A program made the position numbers and the translations under genes. From contig NC_132994.1 of assembly GCF_048564905.1 (NCBI RefSeq), positions 16,285,982 through 16,349,981 on the forward strand: 64,000 nt of DNA. Reading direction: 5' to 3'. This document shows positions 48,237-60,299 of this stretch, piece after piece (positions within the stretch are counted from its first letter, which is position 1; the number at the start of each line of letters is the position of its first letter). Source of the stretch: Vicugna pacos (lineage: Eukaryota > Chordata > Mammalia > Artiodactyla > Camelidae). The notes beneath the pieces are model-generated. The model worked only from the letters and a program-made list of their open reading frames with translations, did not search any database and was not told where the DNA came from.

Positions 48237-48487
48237 GTAAGTTAGGAGTTAATAAGCCCTTGTGAAAATACATCTCGACTCATCAGTGCATGTATTTTAA
48301 ATGAAAAAATCAAATGAATGAATGACTACCTTAAGAACACAGCCAGGACATCTTCATTAGCCATCTACTGGGAAGCTCAGGCTAAGTGCCAAAGTCTGGA
48401 CACAATTTGTTCAGTAGAAGACCCCTGCTCTGAATGTCACCACGGAGTTGTGAGCTAAAGAGTAACGTGGGAAGAAATATCACCCTC

Positions 48488-48892
48488 GGCGTTAGTTTCC
48501 CAGGGCTGCTCCAACAAATTGCTACAAAGACTTAAAATGACAAAAATTGATTCCCCCACAATCAGCAGGTTCACACACCCTCCAAAGGCTCTCCCAGCTT
48601 CTGGGGGCTCCCAGCGGTCCTCGGCCTTCTTTGGCTTTTAGCTGCATCACTCCATCCTCTGCCTCTTCCTTCACACGTCTTCCTGTGTCTCTTCCCACCA
48701 AATTCCCCTCTTCTTTCCTCTATCAAGACTCCAATGATTAGATTTAGGGCCCACCCTAAATCCAGCATGACTTCATCCTGAGATCCTCAGCTAATTTCAT
48801 CGGCCAAGACCGTATTTCCAAATGAGGAACATTCTGAGGTTCCAGATAGACATGAATTTGGGGGGAGACACTCTTAATCCACTAGACCCTCC
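48488..48892 (-). mobile_element. MLT1-type MaLR LTR, nearly complete (fossil)
   Basis: The antisense MLT1 LTR is recognisable from 'gttagtttcccagggctgct' through 'ttagctgcatcactccatcc', 'tagatttagggcccacccta' and 'gaccgtatttccaaatgagg' to 'gacactcttaatccactaga'. It is old and has no internal region. Confidence 0.88.
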
Positions 48893-49265
48893 AACTGCAA
48901 AGCCAGTCAACATAAACAGAGAAGTGAGATGCGTCCTCCACTGTCACCACTGAGAATGCGACGCTTCCCACGTGCCACGCAGGGAGAGGAACGGGCTCTG
49001 AGTCTCTGTAAGGAAACCTCAAAGTAAGCAGCATAATATCAACTATTTATATGATCTGCTCATATGATTCAGACTTGTGTCTACACAGAAAGAAAGGGAC
49101 GTTCGAGGCCAGAGGAGGGAGGTTCTGCAAACCTCGTGGTCATTTTTTGGTACCATCCCAAAAAGAGAATGTTCTGATTACAATTAACATTATTAACTAT
49201 CTAGAATAGAATTTCCCAAACTGATTCTCATGAAGAAGTAATTCTACGGGAATTCTAAAAGTAAT

Positions 49266-49305
<40 letters not shown>

Positions 49306-50149
49306 ACACGCACACACACAGAGTTTTGTAGTCAGTATTCACAAAATTGCATTTGGGAGGGGCAAAGCTAAGCACCTGTCCTTGCCCCATGGGGACCTCA
49401 GGGGTCTGGGAGTCCCTCCCTAAGCAACCAGCTGTGCTGTCTCCCCGGCCCCACCCTCTCCCTGCAGGCCCGCTCCACTTCCCCGAACATGCACATCCTA
49501 CATGTTTACAAACTCTTAACTGGAGACTGAAAATGTCCAAGTGTTTAGTCTCTTTCCATCAGTGGACTAAAGGAAGCAGCTGTTCTCCTAAGAGAATACT
49601 ATTCATCCTAATATGTAATCAAATTACAGAGTACACTTCAGATCACACCATGAACTTAAGTCACCTAAAAATCCTAAAAATGGCCTTGGAAAATGTCGGC
49701 AAGCACTGAAGCATTCTGACATTCCACCTGTTTAAAGAGTCACTAAAGGTAAAGAGATTTCTATAGGTACCTCATTTAAAAGTTGGAACTCTGAGATTCT
49801 TGCCCCCATATCCATGTGCACGCTCCCACACACACACCAGACACTCCTGGCCGGGTGCCACACTCACCTCCTCACTGCCAGGCGCCTGTTTCCAAGCAGG
49901 AGGAGTGAGGCAGGAGTCAAACATGATCGAAACCCGCATGCGTACTAAAAACCCATCACACCTGCACACGCCTCTAAATTTCCAAAGACTCCTCTCCACT
50001 ACCCTCATGATTGAGCTCCATTCTCATCACTCACCCTACAGAGGCCCCAGCAACTCGCAGCCGTCCCCTCCGGGCAGAGCAACAGCAGAGTAAAATTTAC
50101 TACTATTGATCTGCCGAGCGAGTCAGCAGATGCCCTGGATGGGATGTGC
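48893..50149. other. Unique-looking sequence with a CT/CA microsatellite
   Basis: A (CT)n tract followed by a short (CA)n lies at about 49266-49320. Frames of 78-120 codons near 49304-49709 and 49772-50093 overlap on both strands and have no motif. Confidence 0.5.
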
Positions 50150-50240
50150 TCCATAAAACAAGCTGTCAGGGCTGGGGGACAGGAGGGGGCGAGACATACT
50201 CTAGGCTCTAAATAAATGTTTGTTGGATGCATGGATGGAC
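50150..50240 (+). repeat. L2 LINE 3' end
   Basis: The reading 'tctaaataaatgtttgttgg' and 'atgcatggatggacaaatgg' is the L2 terminus. Confidence 0.65.
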
Positions 50241-50699
50241 AAATGGATGAGTAACTACCCCAGGAAGACAGAAGAGGGTTGTTTAAACTTTCAATGGCAT
50301 TAATAATAAAGTGGTTGATGAGCTCTGTACTGAACCGTGACCAACACATGTTTACTTTTTTGTAAAATGAGAAGAGGCTTAACTGTTAATTACCAATGTC
50401 ATCAGCTGACTAGAACAGCATGCTTGGGTTTCAACAAGTCATTGCCTGTGTGTACACTCGTGACCTCTGTTTGTAAATGTATTGCTTTTCCTTAGCTGGG
50501 GAGTAAGACCAAGGATGCCCCCAAACTTCAGAAAGTTACCTCTAGCTTGTGACCCTCTAAGAATACTTGATAGCTGGTCTCTTGCTATTAACTACGCTAA
50601 GAATATTTAGAGTATTTTTAAATCTCATACTCATGTGAATTCAAAAAGACACTGAGCATTATGCTTTCTGTGCAAACAGTAGAACAGGTTTCAAGATCA

Positions 50700-50830
50700 C
50701 AAAGCCAAAGCAGGGCGGGCATCTGGGGCTGTGGGTTCTGACTTTGGGTGTGTGATGTGGGGCAAGTGTCTTTAGCCGATCGGGATCTTTGTCTCCTCAT
50801 TAGTAGAATACAGTGTGGTAGATGAGAATA
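50700..50830 (+). repeat. MIR SINE
   Basis: The order 'ctgtgggttctgactttggg', 'gtgatgtggggcaagtgtct' and 'gtctcctcattagtagaata' follows MIR. Confidence 0.7.
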
Positions 50831-52289
50831 ACTTCTTACATTATATTTTTAAATATTTCTAAGTAGTGAAAATAAAAAGTACTATAATAACGATCTTGTA
50901 CCTATAAAACCAAGCTTCATAAATGTATTGGTAACCCTGTGAACTGCACTCATCAAAAAAGGGCCCAGACTTATAAAAAGGAGGCCTGGGGTGAAACCAG
51001 CCCCAGGGAGCAGGGACACCCCTGCCTCTGGCTGGGAATTACAGATACAGGATTCTAGACGGAGATCTGCTATTTGGACTTAGGTTTTTGCAAGTGCACA
51101 GACACCTAGCCAAGAGGTGACTGAAAGGATGTTCAAATGGGACTCTGAACTTCAGTTGGCAATAGACTATTATGTGTTCACAGTTTCTAAAAAGAGGTAC
51201 AGGGTCATCGAGGTGGGACTGGCCGGGAGTATCCCAAAATATGTTCTGCCACTTAAGCCCATCACCCCCCGGGCTGCAAAAGACAGAGCTAAAGATTCCT
51301 TAAGACGGGCAGAGAGTATTCCCAGGGAAAGAGACATCAGAGGGCCAAGCTTTCTTCTCACTCCCTGGGGCCCATGGGACCTTCAAGAGGGGCAGGTCCA
51401 GCTTAGCCTGAGTCCCGGGAGTCTAAGGGACTGTACCGGCCGGTAAAGGCGAGCGTGGCTGTGCTGCCCCGATGGCCAAGGCAGGAGAGGGAACCTCGTT
51501 GAGAGCAGCTGACAGCGGGGAGACATGTTTCCATGGCCAGGAGGGATGCTGGGGAAGAGAGCAAAACTCCGCGGCATCTGGAAGCCACCCCGTCCAAGAG
51601 CTCCACCTGCCTGCACCAGGCGACCTCAACAGAAAGGCCCTGTCTGTGCAGGTGCACGGCCAGAAGCTCCAGCAGAGGATGGTGCCAGACAAAGGCACGG
51701 GGGGTGGGGGGAGTTCCCTTGGGGTGGGGGGAGATGTCTCCAAATCACCCAGGTGTGTCCCCACATCATGTGAGCATCTGCCTCTGCCAGAGGGCCCCAA
51801 CCCAAACCACACACTGAGCGGGTCAGGTCTGCCTGCTCTGCCCTGACCTCTTCTTCCCACCCCTGCTTCGTGTGTGTGTGTGTGCGCACGAGCACAGCCA
51901 TCCCCGTGCTTGAGGGACAGCACAGAGTGAGGAAGAGAAGAGGCTGACACCACAAGTGTCCAAGCCTGTAGGTCCAGGCACCAGACATGGTGGGGATGCT
52001 TGAGGAAGACACTAAAGCTTTGGTTTAGCTCAGACTGGGCTTTTTGAGAACTTGTAAAGGAGACTATGAATTAATACCTAAAAGTGACAGCAAAAGCTCT
52101 GGAATCTGCCCAGAATATTTTCCAGGGGTAGGAAAAGGAGATTTCCATAGGCACACATGAAAAAAGTGGTATGAACACATCGAAGTATTTTGTGAGATCT
52201 ACCCCGCCAAGCCCGGCTGTTGCATAAACACTTTGCCAGATTGCCTTCAGATCCTTCTTTTCAATAAGTGAAAATACAAAGTCCCCCCT
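50831..52289. other. Mostly unique, GC-rich middle, no firm gene
   Basis: A GC-rich block at 51240-51850 allows many overlapping frames up to 176 codons on both strands; composition alone explains them. A short (TG)n tract is at about 51870-51886. The frame at 51117-51446 (+) starts with 'MTERMFKWDSELQLAIDYY' but has no splice support. Confidence 0.4.
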
Positions 52290-52400
52290 TTGCGATATCA
52301 TTTACCTCCCTCCCCAGGAGCAACCTCCATCCTGGAGCTGGAGAGTGTTGTTCCTTCCTGTGTTTTTATTTTCTCACAATGTAATTGTGTATTTGAAAAG
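52290..52400 (-). repeat. Possible L1M LINE fragment
   Basis: The reading 'caggagcaacctccatcctg' and 'tttattttctcacaatgtaa' resembles antisense L1M 3' UTR, strongly decayed. Confidence 0.35.
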
Positions 52401-52784
52401 AGTATATGGTATCTGAAATTTCTGGGATGCTCTCTAAGGTCTTTTGTAACTATAATTCTACAGTATAGCTTGGCTTTTTATTTTAATAAAATAACAAGTG
52501 AAGGGACTTTTAAAATTCTGCCTCACTGATTGTGAATGAAATACTGCAGCTCATGACATGATAATACAGAGGAGTTCAGCTAAATTAAATAAAGCAAAGC
52601 CAGGCAAGGGGTGCGCTGGGAAAGAAATCACAGTGCAGACACAGAAGGCATCCAGTAGAGGGCGACATCATCTAATTAAAAAGAATGCACATTTCGCGAG
52701 GCTGCTTTGGACAATCATCTGGACAATAAGGTGAGGCCTCTAACAGAACTTTGAAGTGCCAGAAGGTAAAATTAGAAAACGCAA

Positions 52785-52870
52785 GCCTGATCTTGTGAAT
52801 TACTTGCCCAAGGTCACAAAGCTAGTTAATGTTTACTACCTCTGACTTCCAGTTCAGCGATCTGTGGGGT
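52785..52870 (+). repeat. MIR SINE fragment
   Basis: The MIR core 'acttgcccaaggtcacaaag' followed by 'ctagttaatg' is clear. Confidence 0.7.
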
Positions 52871-53308
52871 CTGTCAGCAGCCTTGCAAAGGATTCAGGAG
52901 AAACAAATCAGGTTAGTCTAAATCAGATCATATTGGTACGTTTAACTGAATTTCTTATGATCCTTTGTGCCAGTTTTAAGCGCTCATCGTGTTCAACTGG
53001 ATGCTTCATTCGTCATCAAGGTGATATTAGGGCTTGAGGAAAGAACCAGAAATGAAGAATTTGCAAACTGATAAAACTATAAAATCATGCTAAAGTAAGG
53101 GTATTTTTAAACCCCCTACAAAAGAAACCTTAAGCTCTAATTCTTTACATTTGTCCTGAGTGTATGTTGATAATGTTTTTGTGCGAAATTGTTAGAATGA
53201 TATGAAAGGTACATTCTGCTGACCACCCAGTTGGGATCGGAAGCATTAGTCAGATTAGGAGCGTTCATGCTGAAGTCACAAAGCATCACAGGAGCCAACG
53301 TTATAAAG
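52871..53308. other. Unique-looking sequence
   Basis: No gene or repeat recognised. Confidence 0.4.
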
Positions 53309-53519
53309 CAGGGCTCAGTGAACAGGCCCAGAGGCTGTGTGCGCAGTTCTACTGGAACACAGCCATGCCCGTTTGTTTACACAACGTCTGTGGCTGTTTT
53401 TAAGCAGTTGAGTTTTTGCCACGGAGACAAATGGTCTTTTCAATTTGGCCTCTTAGCCTGCAAATCCTAAAATATATACACTACATGGTCTTCTATAGAA
53501 AACATTTGCCAACCCCTCC
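53309..53519 (-). mobile_element. hAT-type non-autonomous DNA transposon relic
   Basis: This is the reverse complement of the familiar short element whose sense strand begins with 'gttggcaaatgttttcta': on + it reads 'ctggaacacagccatgcccg', 'tttgtttacacaacgtctgt', 'gagacaaatggtcttttcaa' and 'aaaacatttgccaacccct'. Its subfamily name is not certain to me. Confidence 0.7.
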
Positions 53520-53526
53520 TATAAAG

Positions 53527-53727
53527 CAATGCCGTCCAACAAAACTTTCAATGATGATGAAAATGTTCTACATCCACACTGTCCAACAAGGTAGCCACTG
53601 GCCGCATGTGGCTGTTAAGCACTTGGAAGAAATGTGACTAGTGGTTACCATAGTGAAAAGCAAGAGAAGGACAGACTTTTTAAATCTTAATTTCAATTTA
53701 TTTAAATGGAAAAAGCCACATGTGGCC
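53527..53727 (+). mobile_element. MER5A-like hAT-Charlie DNA transposon relic
   Basis: The reading 'caatgccgtccaacaaaact', 'acactgtccaacaaggtagc', 'cactggccgcatgtggctgt' and 'aagccacatgtggcc' is the MER5A pattern. The right terminal inverted repeat is missing, so the copy is cut short. Confidence 0.85.
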
Positions 53728-54754
53728 AGGAGCTCTGAAGAACTTAGTCTAATGGCATTAGTTAATCTTTTGACTTCTCACAGTGCTTTTTACAGAAACA
53801 GGCTGTTGCAGAGATCTGCCAGAAGAAAGTTCACTGACTCCAGTTTTACTGTGTAAAGGACCTGAGATTTGGGGCCTTCTTTGTGACTTCAGTGTCAATG
53901 ATCCCAACCCAAAACTTTCCCACAAGTCTCCACTTCCTTCAGAAAGACCGTCACTCGAAAGCTCTTCTGAGGAACAAGCAGGAAAAGCATTACCTGCCAT
54001 GTAAAGTTGCACTTCATTTCTTCCTCTTATATTAGCTTTTTAATCTGTATCAGTGTGTCATTTAGGAATAGCTTGGCTGCAGGTAACAGAATACCTAACA
54101 GTGGCCCAAACAGTCAGAGGTTATTTTTTTCACACAACAGACAGTCCGGAAGCAGCTCAACAGCGGCAGAGCCCGAGTCTCTGCACTTCTCTTGAACTAA
54201 CTCTCTTGGTTGTAAAATACCTGCTGACACATTCAAAGCACAAAGAAGTGGGAACAGGTGTTGTACCCAACTCACCTGGCCCTTTTATCAGGAAAGTAGA
54301 AGACTTCCCAGGAGACACTCTGCGTACAAACCCTCACCTTATTGGTGTCTGGAAGTAACCAGTCCCGGGTCATAGGCCTCGCAAAGCTGCAAGATCGGCC
54401 GAGAAAGTGGGAAAACAGCACTGTTCTTTAGGCTTGGTCAGCAATGGGTGTCACCCAGCGCTGGGCACACTGGCCCCACGAAAAGACAGAATTGATATCA
54501 AGTAGGGAACCAAAGGTATCTCCCAATCACAGTATGGCTTAAGCCCCAAGAGTGTCCTCTGAGATGAGTTTTCCAGGATTTCATAAATAGATATGTTCTT
54601 GTGTCCCTTCCTTAGCTCAGGAATGACTTATGGACTGCATACTGGATGTCAGGCATTGAGACAGATGGCAGCAAAGGACAGAAGATCAGGTTGGACATGC
54701 TGGCCCAGCATATGGAGGGTCTGTGTAAAAGTATGAATGGAAGGTCGTATGAAA
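53728..54754. other. Mostly unique sequence with a weak exon-like piece
   Basis: At 53783-54003 a frame follows an AG after 'ttttgacttctcac' and reads 'ESSLTPVLLCKGPEIWGLL' to 'EEQAGKALPAM' then stop. It could be a terminal exon but does not match the phase left by the 48184 exon, and I do not recognise it. An unassigned old repeat may lie near 54050-54240 ('gcaggtaacagaatacctaa'). Confidence 0.25.
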
Positions 54755-54906
54755 TAATATAGATTTATATGGCAGAGCACATACTTAGCATGCATGAGGT
54801 CCTGGGTTCATTCCTCAGCACCTCCTCTAAAAATAAATAAACAAACCTAATTACCTCTTTCTCCCCCAAAAAAAACTTTAAAAAAAGAAGTAATACAAAG
54901 ATTTAT
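54755..54906 (+). repeat. Camelid tRNA-derived SINE (Vic-1-like), 5'-truncated
   Basis: The head is cut, starting near 'ggcagagcacatacttagca', then 'ggtcctgggttcattcctca' and 'aataaataaacaaacctaat'. Flanks 'taatatagatttat' and 'taatacaaagatttat' look like an imperfect target-site duplication. Confidence 0.85.
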
Positions 54907-57654
54907 GCCAAATAAGCCAGTGATTTACAAGTTTACTTAAGAGTCTCAGTACAATTAACTTCAAGCACCTCTTGTGTGACCTGGCTTACTATGGCATTTT
55001 GTTGAACCTCCCTACAGTTCTCCTGGGTGGTTATTTCAATTATTTTTAAATCATCTAGTAGATACAAATCACAGTGACTCTGTAGGAAATGTGCTCAGGC
55101 TTTTGTTATTTTTGCACGGAAATCCTCCATTCTGCTGGGGTGTCAGAAACTTGGTCTCAGGGAAACTGTGGTCCTCTAGGATTGTGCCTAAGCCTGGGGA
55201 GAGGGGAGGCCCCTTGGGAGGGAGGGAGGGGGGCAGTCTTAATATCAGACGCCATCAGCCACTTGCTTGCAGAAGACAATTCCCTCATTCCCAACCCTGG
55301 GGTCTCTTCAGGGACCGTGCATGGCTCCCCTGCCCTTTTCTGGAATGAAGTCATTTTGCAGCTCCTCCCTCACAATGCAGAGCAGGTGACTCTGTGTGAC
55401 TGCTAACGTCCTTTCGGGCTCAACAGTCAACGTGGTCATTTCTTCTCTGCAGTCCTACCAACTCTATAAGCTCTAGCAGATCAGGGTACAGCCCTCCATC
55501 CCGTGTTCTTGAACCCTACCGCTCAAACCCAGGGCTTCATTGCCCCCTGGAACTGCGGCAGGAGGGTGGGCACGGAACCACGCTTTGTGAACCTACCCAC
55601 ATCTGTGTTCTCAAGGCATCCCAGCTCTTCCCTTCCCCTGAAAACTTTCAGCCAGTTATTTGCTGCTGTTGGTTTTCCCACATACACTTACAGGGATATA
55701 TTTTGTCCTCACGTATTTCTCACCCCAAATTTTTCATATTTCCCCAAACCAGAACCATCCCCAAAAGAGGCATAAGAAGCTAAGGGAGTGTGGGGGAATG
55801 TATCCATTTTGGAGGAAGAGGAGAAGAAGGCTACCTTGTCAACCTGTCCCCCTCCTCCCCGTGAGACCTGCTTCGTGGCCAAAGCAAAGCCACAGGACCA
55901 CCCATCTGTCCACATGAGCTCCACCTGCACTTCTGAGATTTGCTTCCCCTAGAAACTACCCCTCAAGCCCGCATGAAAACCATTTCCGTGAGTATACTCG
56001 ATGAGTTGTGAGTGACACACACACTGAGCCAAGGCACAAATAAACTCATGAATTACGTCTTGAGGGACGAGAGAGGGCTGGCGGATTGAGGACCTGGAGA
56101 AAGGGTGTCAGACAGGTGGATGAAAGAGGAGGGTCTGAGACACAGACAGAGGCTGGCACTTGGCACATCTAAGGAATTGCAAGTATTTCATATATAATCG
56201 ATTCTCCTTCTTTACATCAGTTACGTTCTATGAAGTCTCCTCGAGTTAGCAAATGCTGAACCGTTGCTCTTAGAAGAAAACACAGGGTTAAGTTCCTGAA
56301 AATCTCTGCTCACAACATTTTCATCAACCAATCCCTTCTTTTATCTGAGTTTCTGTTTAAGGACACCTTGTTCATTATATATTGTTGATTCGTGAACACT
56401 GAACGCAAGGCCAACAGCACTGTAACTCACCCCTAAACGAAGTTTATCAAACATGTATTTTCTCCATAGGGCACATCACAGCCCTCTTGCACACAGGAAC
56501 ACCAGACAGCACTTCAGAGCTACTCTTGGGGGCCATTTGAAACAGCAGCATCACCAACAAAAAATACGAAAGTGCAGAAGGTGTGGCACCAAATAAATCT
56601 TTTAAAAGACACATGTTTACAGTATGAGACAGGAAAGCAGCGTGTCTCCTTGTTGGATCTCAGCTGGGAATGAATCCATGGGGCAATTCAATTTTTTTCA
56701 CCACTCTATGCATGTGCAGTTACCACCAAAGCACCCCAAGTACTGAGCTGGGGGACCGATAAATTTTATAGGGTAAGTGAGTCTGCAAAAATGGAATCCA
56801 CAAATAAAAAAAGTTGATTGGAGCTGGAGCAAAGGGTGGAATGTGCAACTGCTTTTCTGGCCAGAGAGGCCAGAAAACTGGTGGCCAAGCACCCTGTCTG
56901 TCAAGCCACAGAGCATGCCCTCTCCAGGATGCACAAAGCAAGCTGGTTGCAGGCAAAACAGTGAAACAAGTCACTGGCCAGAGGAAGGAATTCCCTAGTA
57001 TGGGAAACCTGGGAACTACGGGTGGCTAGTGGGGAGGCACTATTTTGAGTTTACCCTAACTAATGCTGTTCAACCATGCACTGACTTCATCCAGATCCTA
57101 GGAAGAAAGCCAAAAGAAATGCCAAGATACATTTACATTGGGCCATTGGAAAACTGGTTAAGTTCTGCATTTAGGAAGGAAATGCCAAGTGAAGCAGCAC
57201 AAGCAAAAGGAGCAACAGCCCACAGGGCCACAGTGTTAAATAGTTAACACTGAGGCAGTAAAACATTAGCAGCCGCCCAGAGTGGGGCCACCGAGGAGGC
57301 CTGCCAGAGGACCAGAGACGGATTGTGATCCCACTGATTCCCAGGGGTTACGTTCTGATGCCTCTGTGACTGTTACCCTCTCCCTGATTGTTCTCCCCAG
57401 ACTCGAGCTTGGAGAAGCAAGGGGTGCCCCTGCAAACCATCACAAATCACTTAGCAGCTTCTGCAAGACTTTTTGGGGGGTTGCCATTTGACATCTGATG
57501 TCACAGTAAATGTATCATAAAGCTTTTTAATTCCTAGTTAATTTTCCTGGAAAACAACTATTAATGATAGGGATTTTCCCATAAGACTCATTATGTTTTA
57601 ATTCTGAGCTACAAAAAAAGCCCAAAATGCCAATGAAAACTACCTCTTTCCTTC
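54907..57654. other. Mostly unique-looking sequence
   Basis: A good acceptor-like site 'tcatttcttctctgcag' ends at 55452 and is followed by an open frame of about 110 codons to a stop at 55785, in the phase the 48184 exon would need. Its pyrimidine-rich content makes chance openness likely. Other short frames (56698-57029, 57029-57247) have no support. Confidence 0.3.
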
Positions 57655-58583
57655 CAATTGAAGTATAGTCAGTTTACAATGTTGTGTCAATTTCTGGTGT
57701 GCAGCATAATGTTTCAGTCATACATGTACATACATATATTCCTTTTCATATTCTTTTTCATTATAGGTTACTACAAGACCCTGATTATAGTTTCCTGTGC
57801 TATACAGGAGAAACTTGTTTACCTATTATATATATAATAGTTAGGATCTGCAAATCTCAAACTCCCAATTTATCCCTTCCCACCACCTTTTCCCCCTGGT
57901 AACCATAAGTCTGCTTGCTACGTCAGTGAGTCTGTTTCTGTTTTGTAAATAAGTTCGTGTTTTCTTTTCATTCCACACATGAGTGATATCATACGGTATT
58001 TTTCTTTCTCCTTCTGGCTTACTTCACTTAGAATGATGATCCCTAGGGTCCATTCATGTTGCTGCAAATGGAATTATTTCATTCTTTTTTATGGCTGAGT
58101 AGTATTCCATTGTATAAATATACCACAGCTTCTTTATCCAGTCATCTGTCTATGGACATTTAGGTTGTTTCCAAGTCTTGGCTATTGTAAATAGTGCTGC
58201 TATGAACATTGGGGTGCATGATATTTTTGAATTAGGGTTCCCCCTGGATATAGGCCCAGGAGTGGGATCGCTGGATCATATGGTAAGTCTATTTTTAGTA
58301 TTGTTTTTTTTTCTGTGCTGGAACCAGCTATACTATTTTTATTTTTTTAACTTTTTTTTGTTGATTTATAATCATTTTACAATGTCGTGTCAAATTCCAG
58401 TATAAAGCACACTTTTTCAGTTATACATTAACATATATATATTCATTGTCACTTTTTTTCTCTGTGAGCCACCATATATTTTTAGTTTTTTGAGGAATCT
58501 CCATACTAATGGGTGCACCAAACTACATTCCTACCAGCAGTGTAGGAAGGTTCCCTCTTCTCCACACCCTCTCCAGCATTTAC
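57655..58583 (-). repeat. L1 LINE (first 3'-UTR type), interrupted at 58290-58486
   Basis: The antisense L1 has 'ttgaagtatagtcagtttac', 'cttacttcacttagaatgat', 'caggagtgggatcgctggat' and, after the insertion, 'ttgaggaatctccatactaa' to 'ccacaccctctccagcattt'. It is 5'-truncated within ORF2. Confidence 0.9.
58290..58486 (-). repeat. L1 LINE (second 3'-UTR type) inserted into L1, possible 3' transduction
   Basis: The 10-bp direct repeat 'tatttttagt' lies at 58290-58299 and 58477-58486. Between them, read on the - strand, is an L1 3' UTR of the second type (+ strand 'ttgatttataatcattttac', 'tcaaattccagtataaagca'), an A-rich tail, about 20 bp of other sequence ('tatagctggttccagcacag') and a second A-run before the repeat. 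This order is the signature of 3' transduction. Confidence 0.8.
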
Positions 58584-60299
58584 TGGAAAACTACATCATT
58601 TATGAAAACTGCTTCCCATTTTCAAATCTTAGCTATGCTGTTTTAACAACTCTAAGATTCACATTCTTTATCTGTAACATAAAAAGCTTAAAGCCATGCA
58701 GTCTCAGGTATCACGATTTCTGGGATTCTGGGATTTCTGCTCTTTGGGCTTAGAACTTTGGGTAAAGTCCACACCACAGTGTAAAGAGACAACCAGACTC
58801 TGAGTCTAAAATTGTCACTGACTGATGAGAATGGATTCTCAGAGGAACTTAGCTTTATCTTTTCAATGGCTGGAGGTGACTGGAAAGTACACCGCTGGGC
58901 TTTAGAAGAAGACACTGGATATTGCCAAACCACCTATAAAAGGCAGAAAAGTGAAGACAGCCTAGGGAAAAACAGAAAAGAGGGAGGGGAACCCCTTCCC
59001 AAAGCATCCACTCAGATGACTGGGGCTCTGGTGCAAGAAACCAGAACCCCTGGGCTCTCTCCGCCCTCTCCATGTCACAGCCTGACCAAAGGACTATCAG
59101 ATGCAGTCTAAAAATGCTGTCTGCTTCAGATAACATGTCCTATATTCCTGCAGCTACGTTTTCTCCATGTCACAGCCTGACCAAAAGACTATCAGATGCA
59201 GTCTAAAAATGCTGTCTGCTTCAGATAACATGTCCTATATTCCTGCAGCTACATTTTCAAAAGGATTTTAATGTGTACTTAAGATAAATGAAAACCTGGA
59301 ATTCAGCCCAAAAGGAATTTCGATTAGACAACCTACATCCCTGAGATTTTCTCACTCTAAAGTATGTAGGGAGAAATTACTGAATTAAATTATACAGTAA
59401 GGCAACTTCATTCTTTTTTCATATTAATTTCACAAAACAATAATATTAATTTTATAAGCAGTTTGCAATAAGGGTTTTTAATAGTAAGTAACTTAAATTG
59501 TATATAAATTATTATACTAAGCATGTATATGTGGGGTTTTTTTTTCCTGTAATGAGATTTCTTAGCTTTCAACAGATTCTTTCACAGGGGTTCATAATCC
59601 GAAAAAAGGCTGACAATCTTCCTGGCAGTGGGAAAGGAGTTGATAAACCACCATCAGCAAAATTTATTAATAAGAGGAGTCAGTGTTCCTGGCAGCCGAG
59701 ATAACCAAAGAGAGGCAAATTGTGAACGTGGGAAGACTGTGTTTGGTGGCTATTCAGTAGAATTTTGACAACTAATTTTCCAGTGTTGAACTACCAAGGG
59801 AATGAGGTTGCAGCTAATGCAGAGAGGGCTACTGACAGCAAACAGATCTGGGTGAGGACCACAACAAGGATCCAGTTTATGAATCAGGAGGACAAGATCT
59901 GCACAAATTCAAGTGCTGATGAGCGGAATCTAGAGTTCTCCCACTGCAGCACAGAATGAAAGTCCTGACACTGATTTAAGTCAGTCTTTTTCCTGTGGTC
60001 ACTTAGGACATAAATTAAAACCTCTCTTCTTACATCTAGTAGGCAGACATCTAGCAGGCAATCAATCAGTGATGACGTGATGGTGGTGAAGGCGGTACAA
60101 GTGATGCCATTTATTTAAGAAGAGGTCCAGAGGGGGCTGAGTCAATTATTTTGACCTGTCGCAAGTCTTCCCACCCCAACCAAATCTCCTCCACACCAAA
60201 CACCTTCTTCGTAGAGTGTTCTCGAAGAATCATGGAATTTAAAAGTGTTAGTACTTAAAGAATCATTGACTCCAATGCTCCTGTTTTGTTTTCTTTGGG
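58584..60299. other. Unique-looking sequence with a local tandem duplication
   Basis: No gene recognised. Frames at 58812-59136 overlap on both strands and run into the tandem repeat listed separately. Confidence 0.4.
59067..59256. repeat. Two-copy 95-bp tandem duplication
   Basis: Units 59067-59161 and 59162-59256 are almost identical; I count two differences. The unit begins 'tctccatgtcacagcctgac' and ends near 'ttcctgcagctac'. It is not part of a repeat family I know. Confidence 0.93.

Noticed and set aside
51423-51953. 176-codon gene on the - strand in the GC-rich block
   Set aside because: Long frames exist in several phases on both strands here, which composition explains; repetitive low-complexity content.
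55453-55785. Confident terminal exon
   Set aside because: The acceptor and phase fit, but the translation shows no protein-like conservation that I can judge, and the pyrimidine-rich sequence lowers stop frequency. Kept only as a weak candidate.
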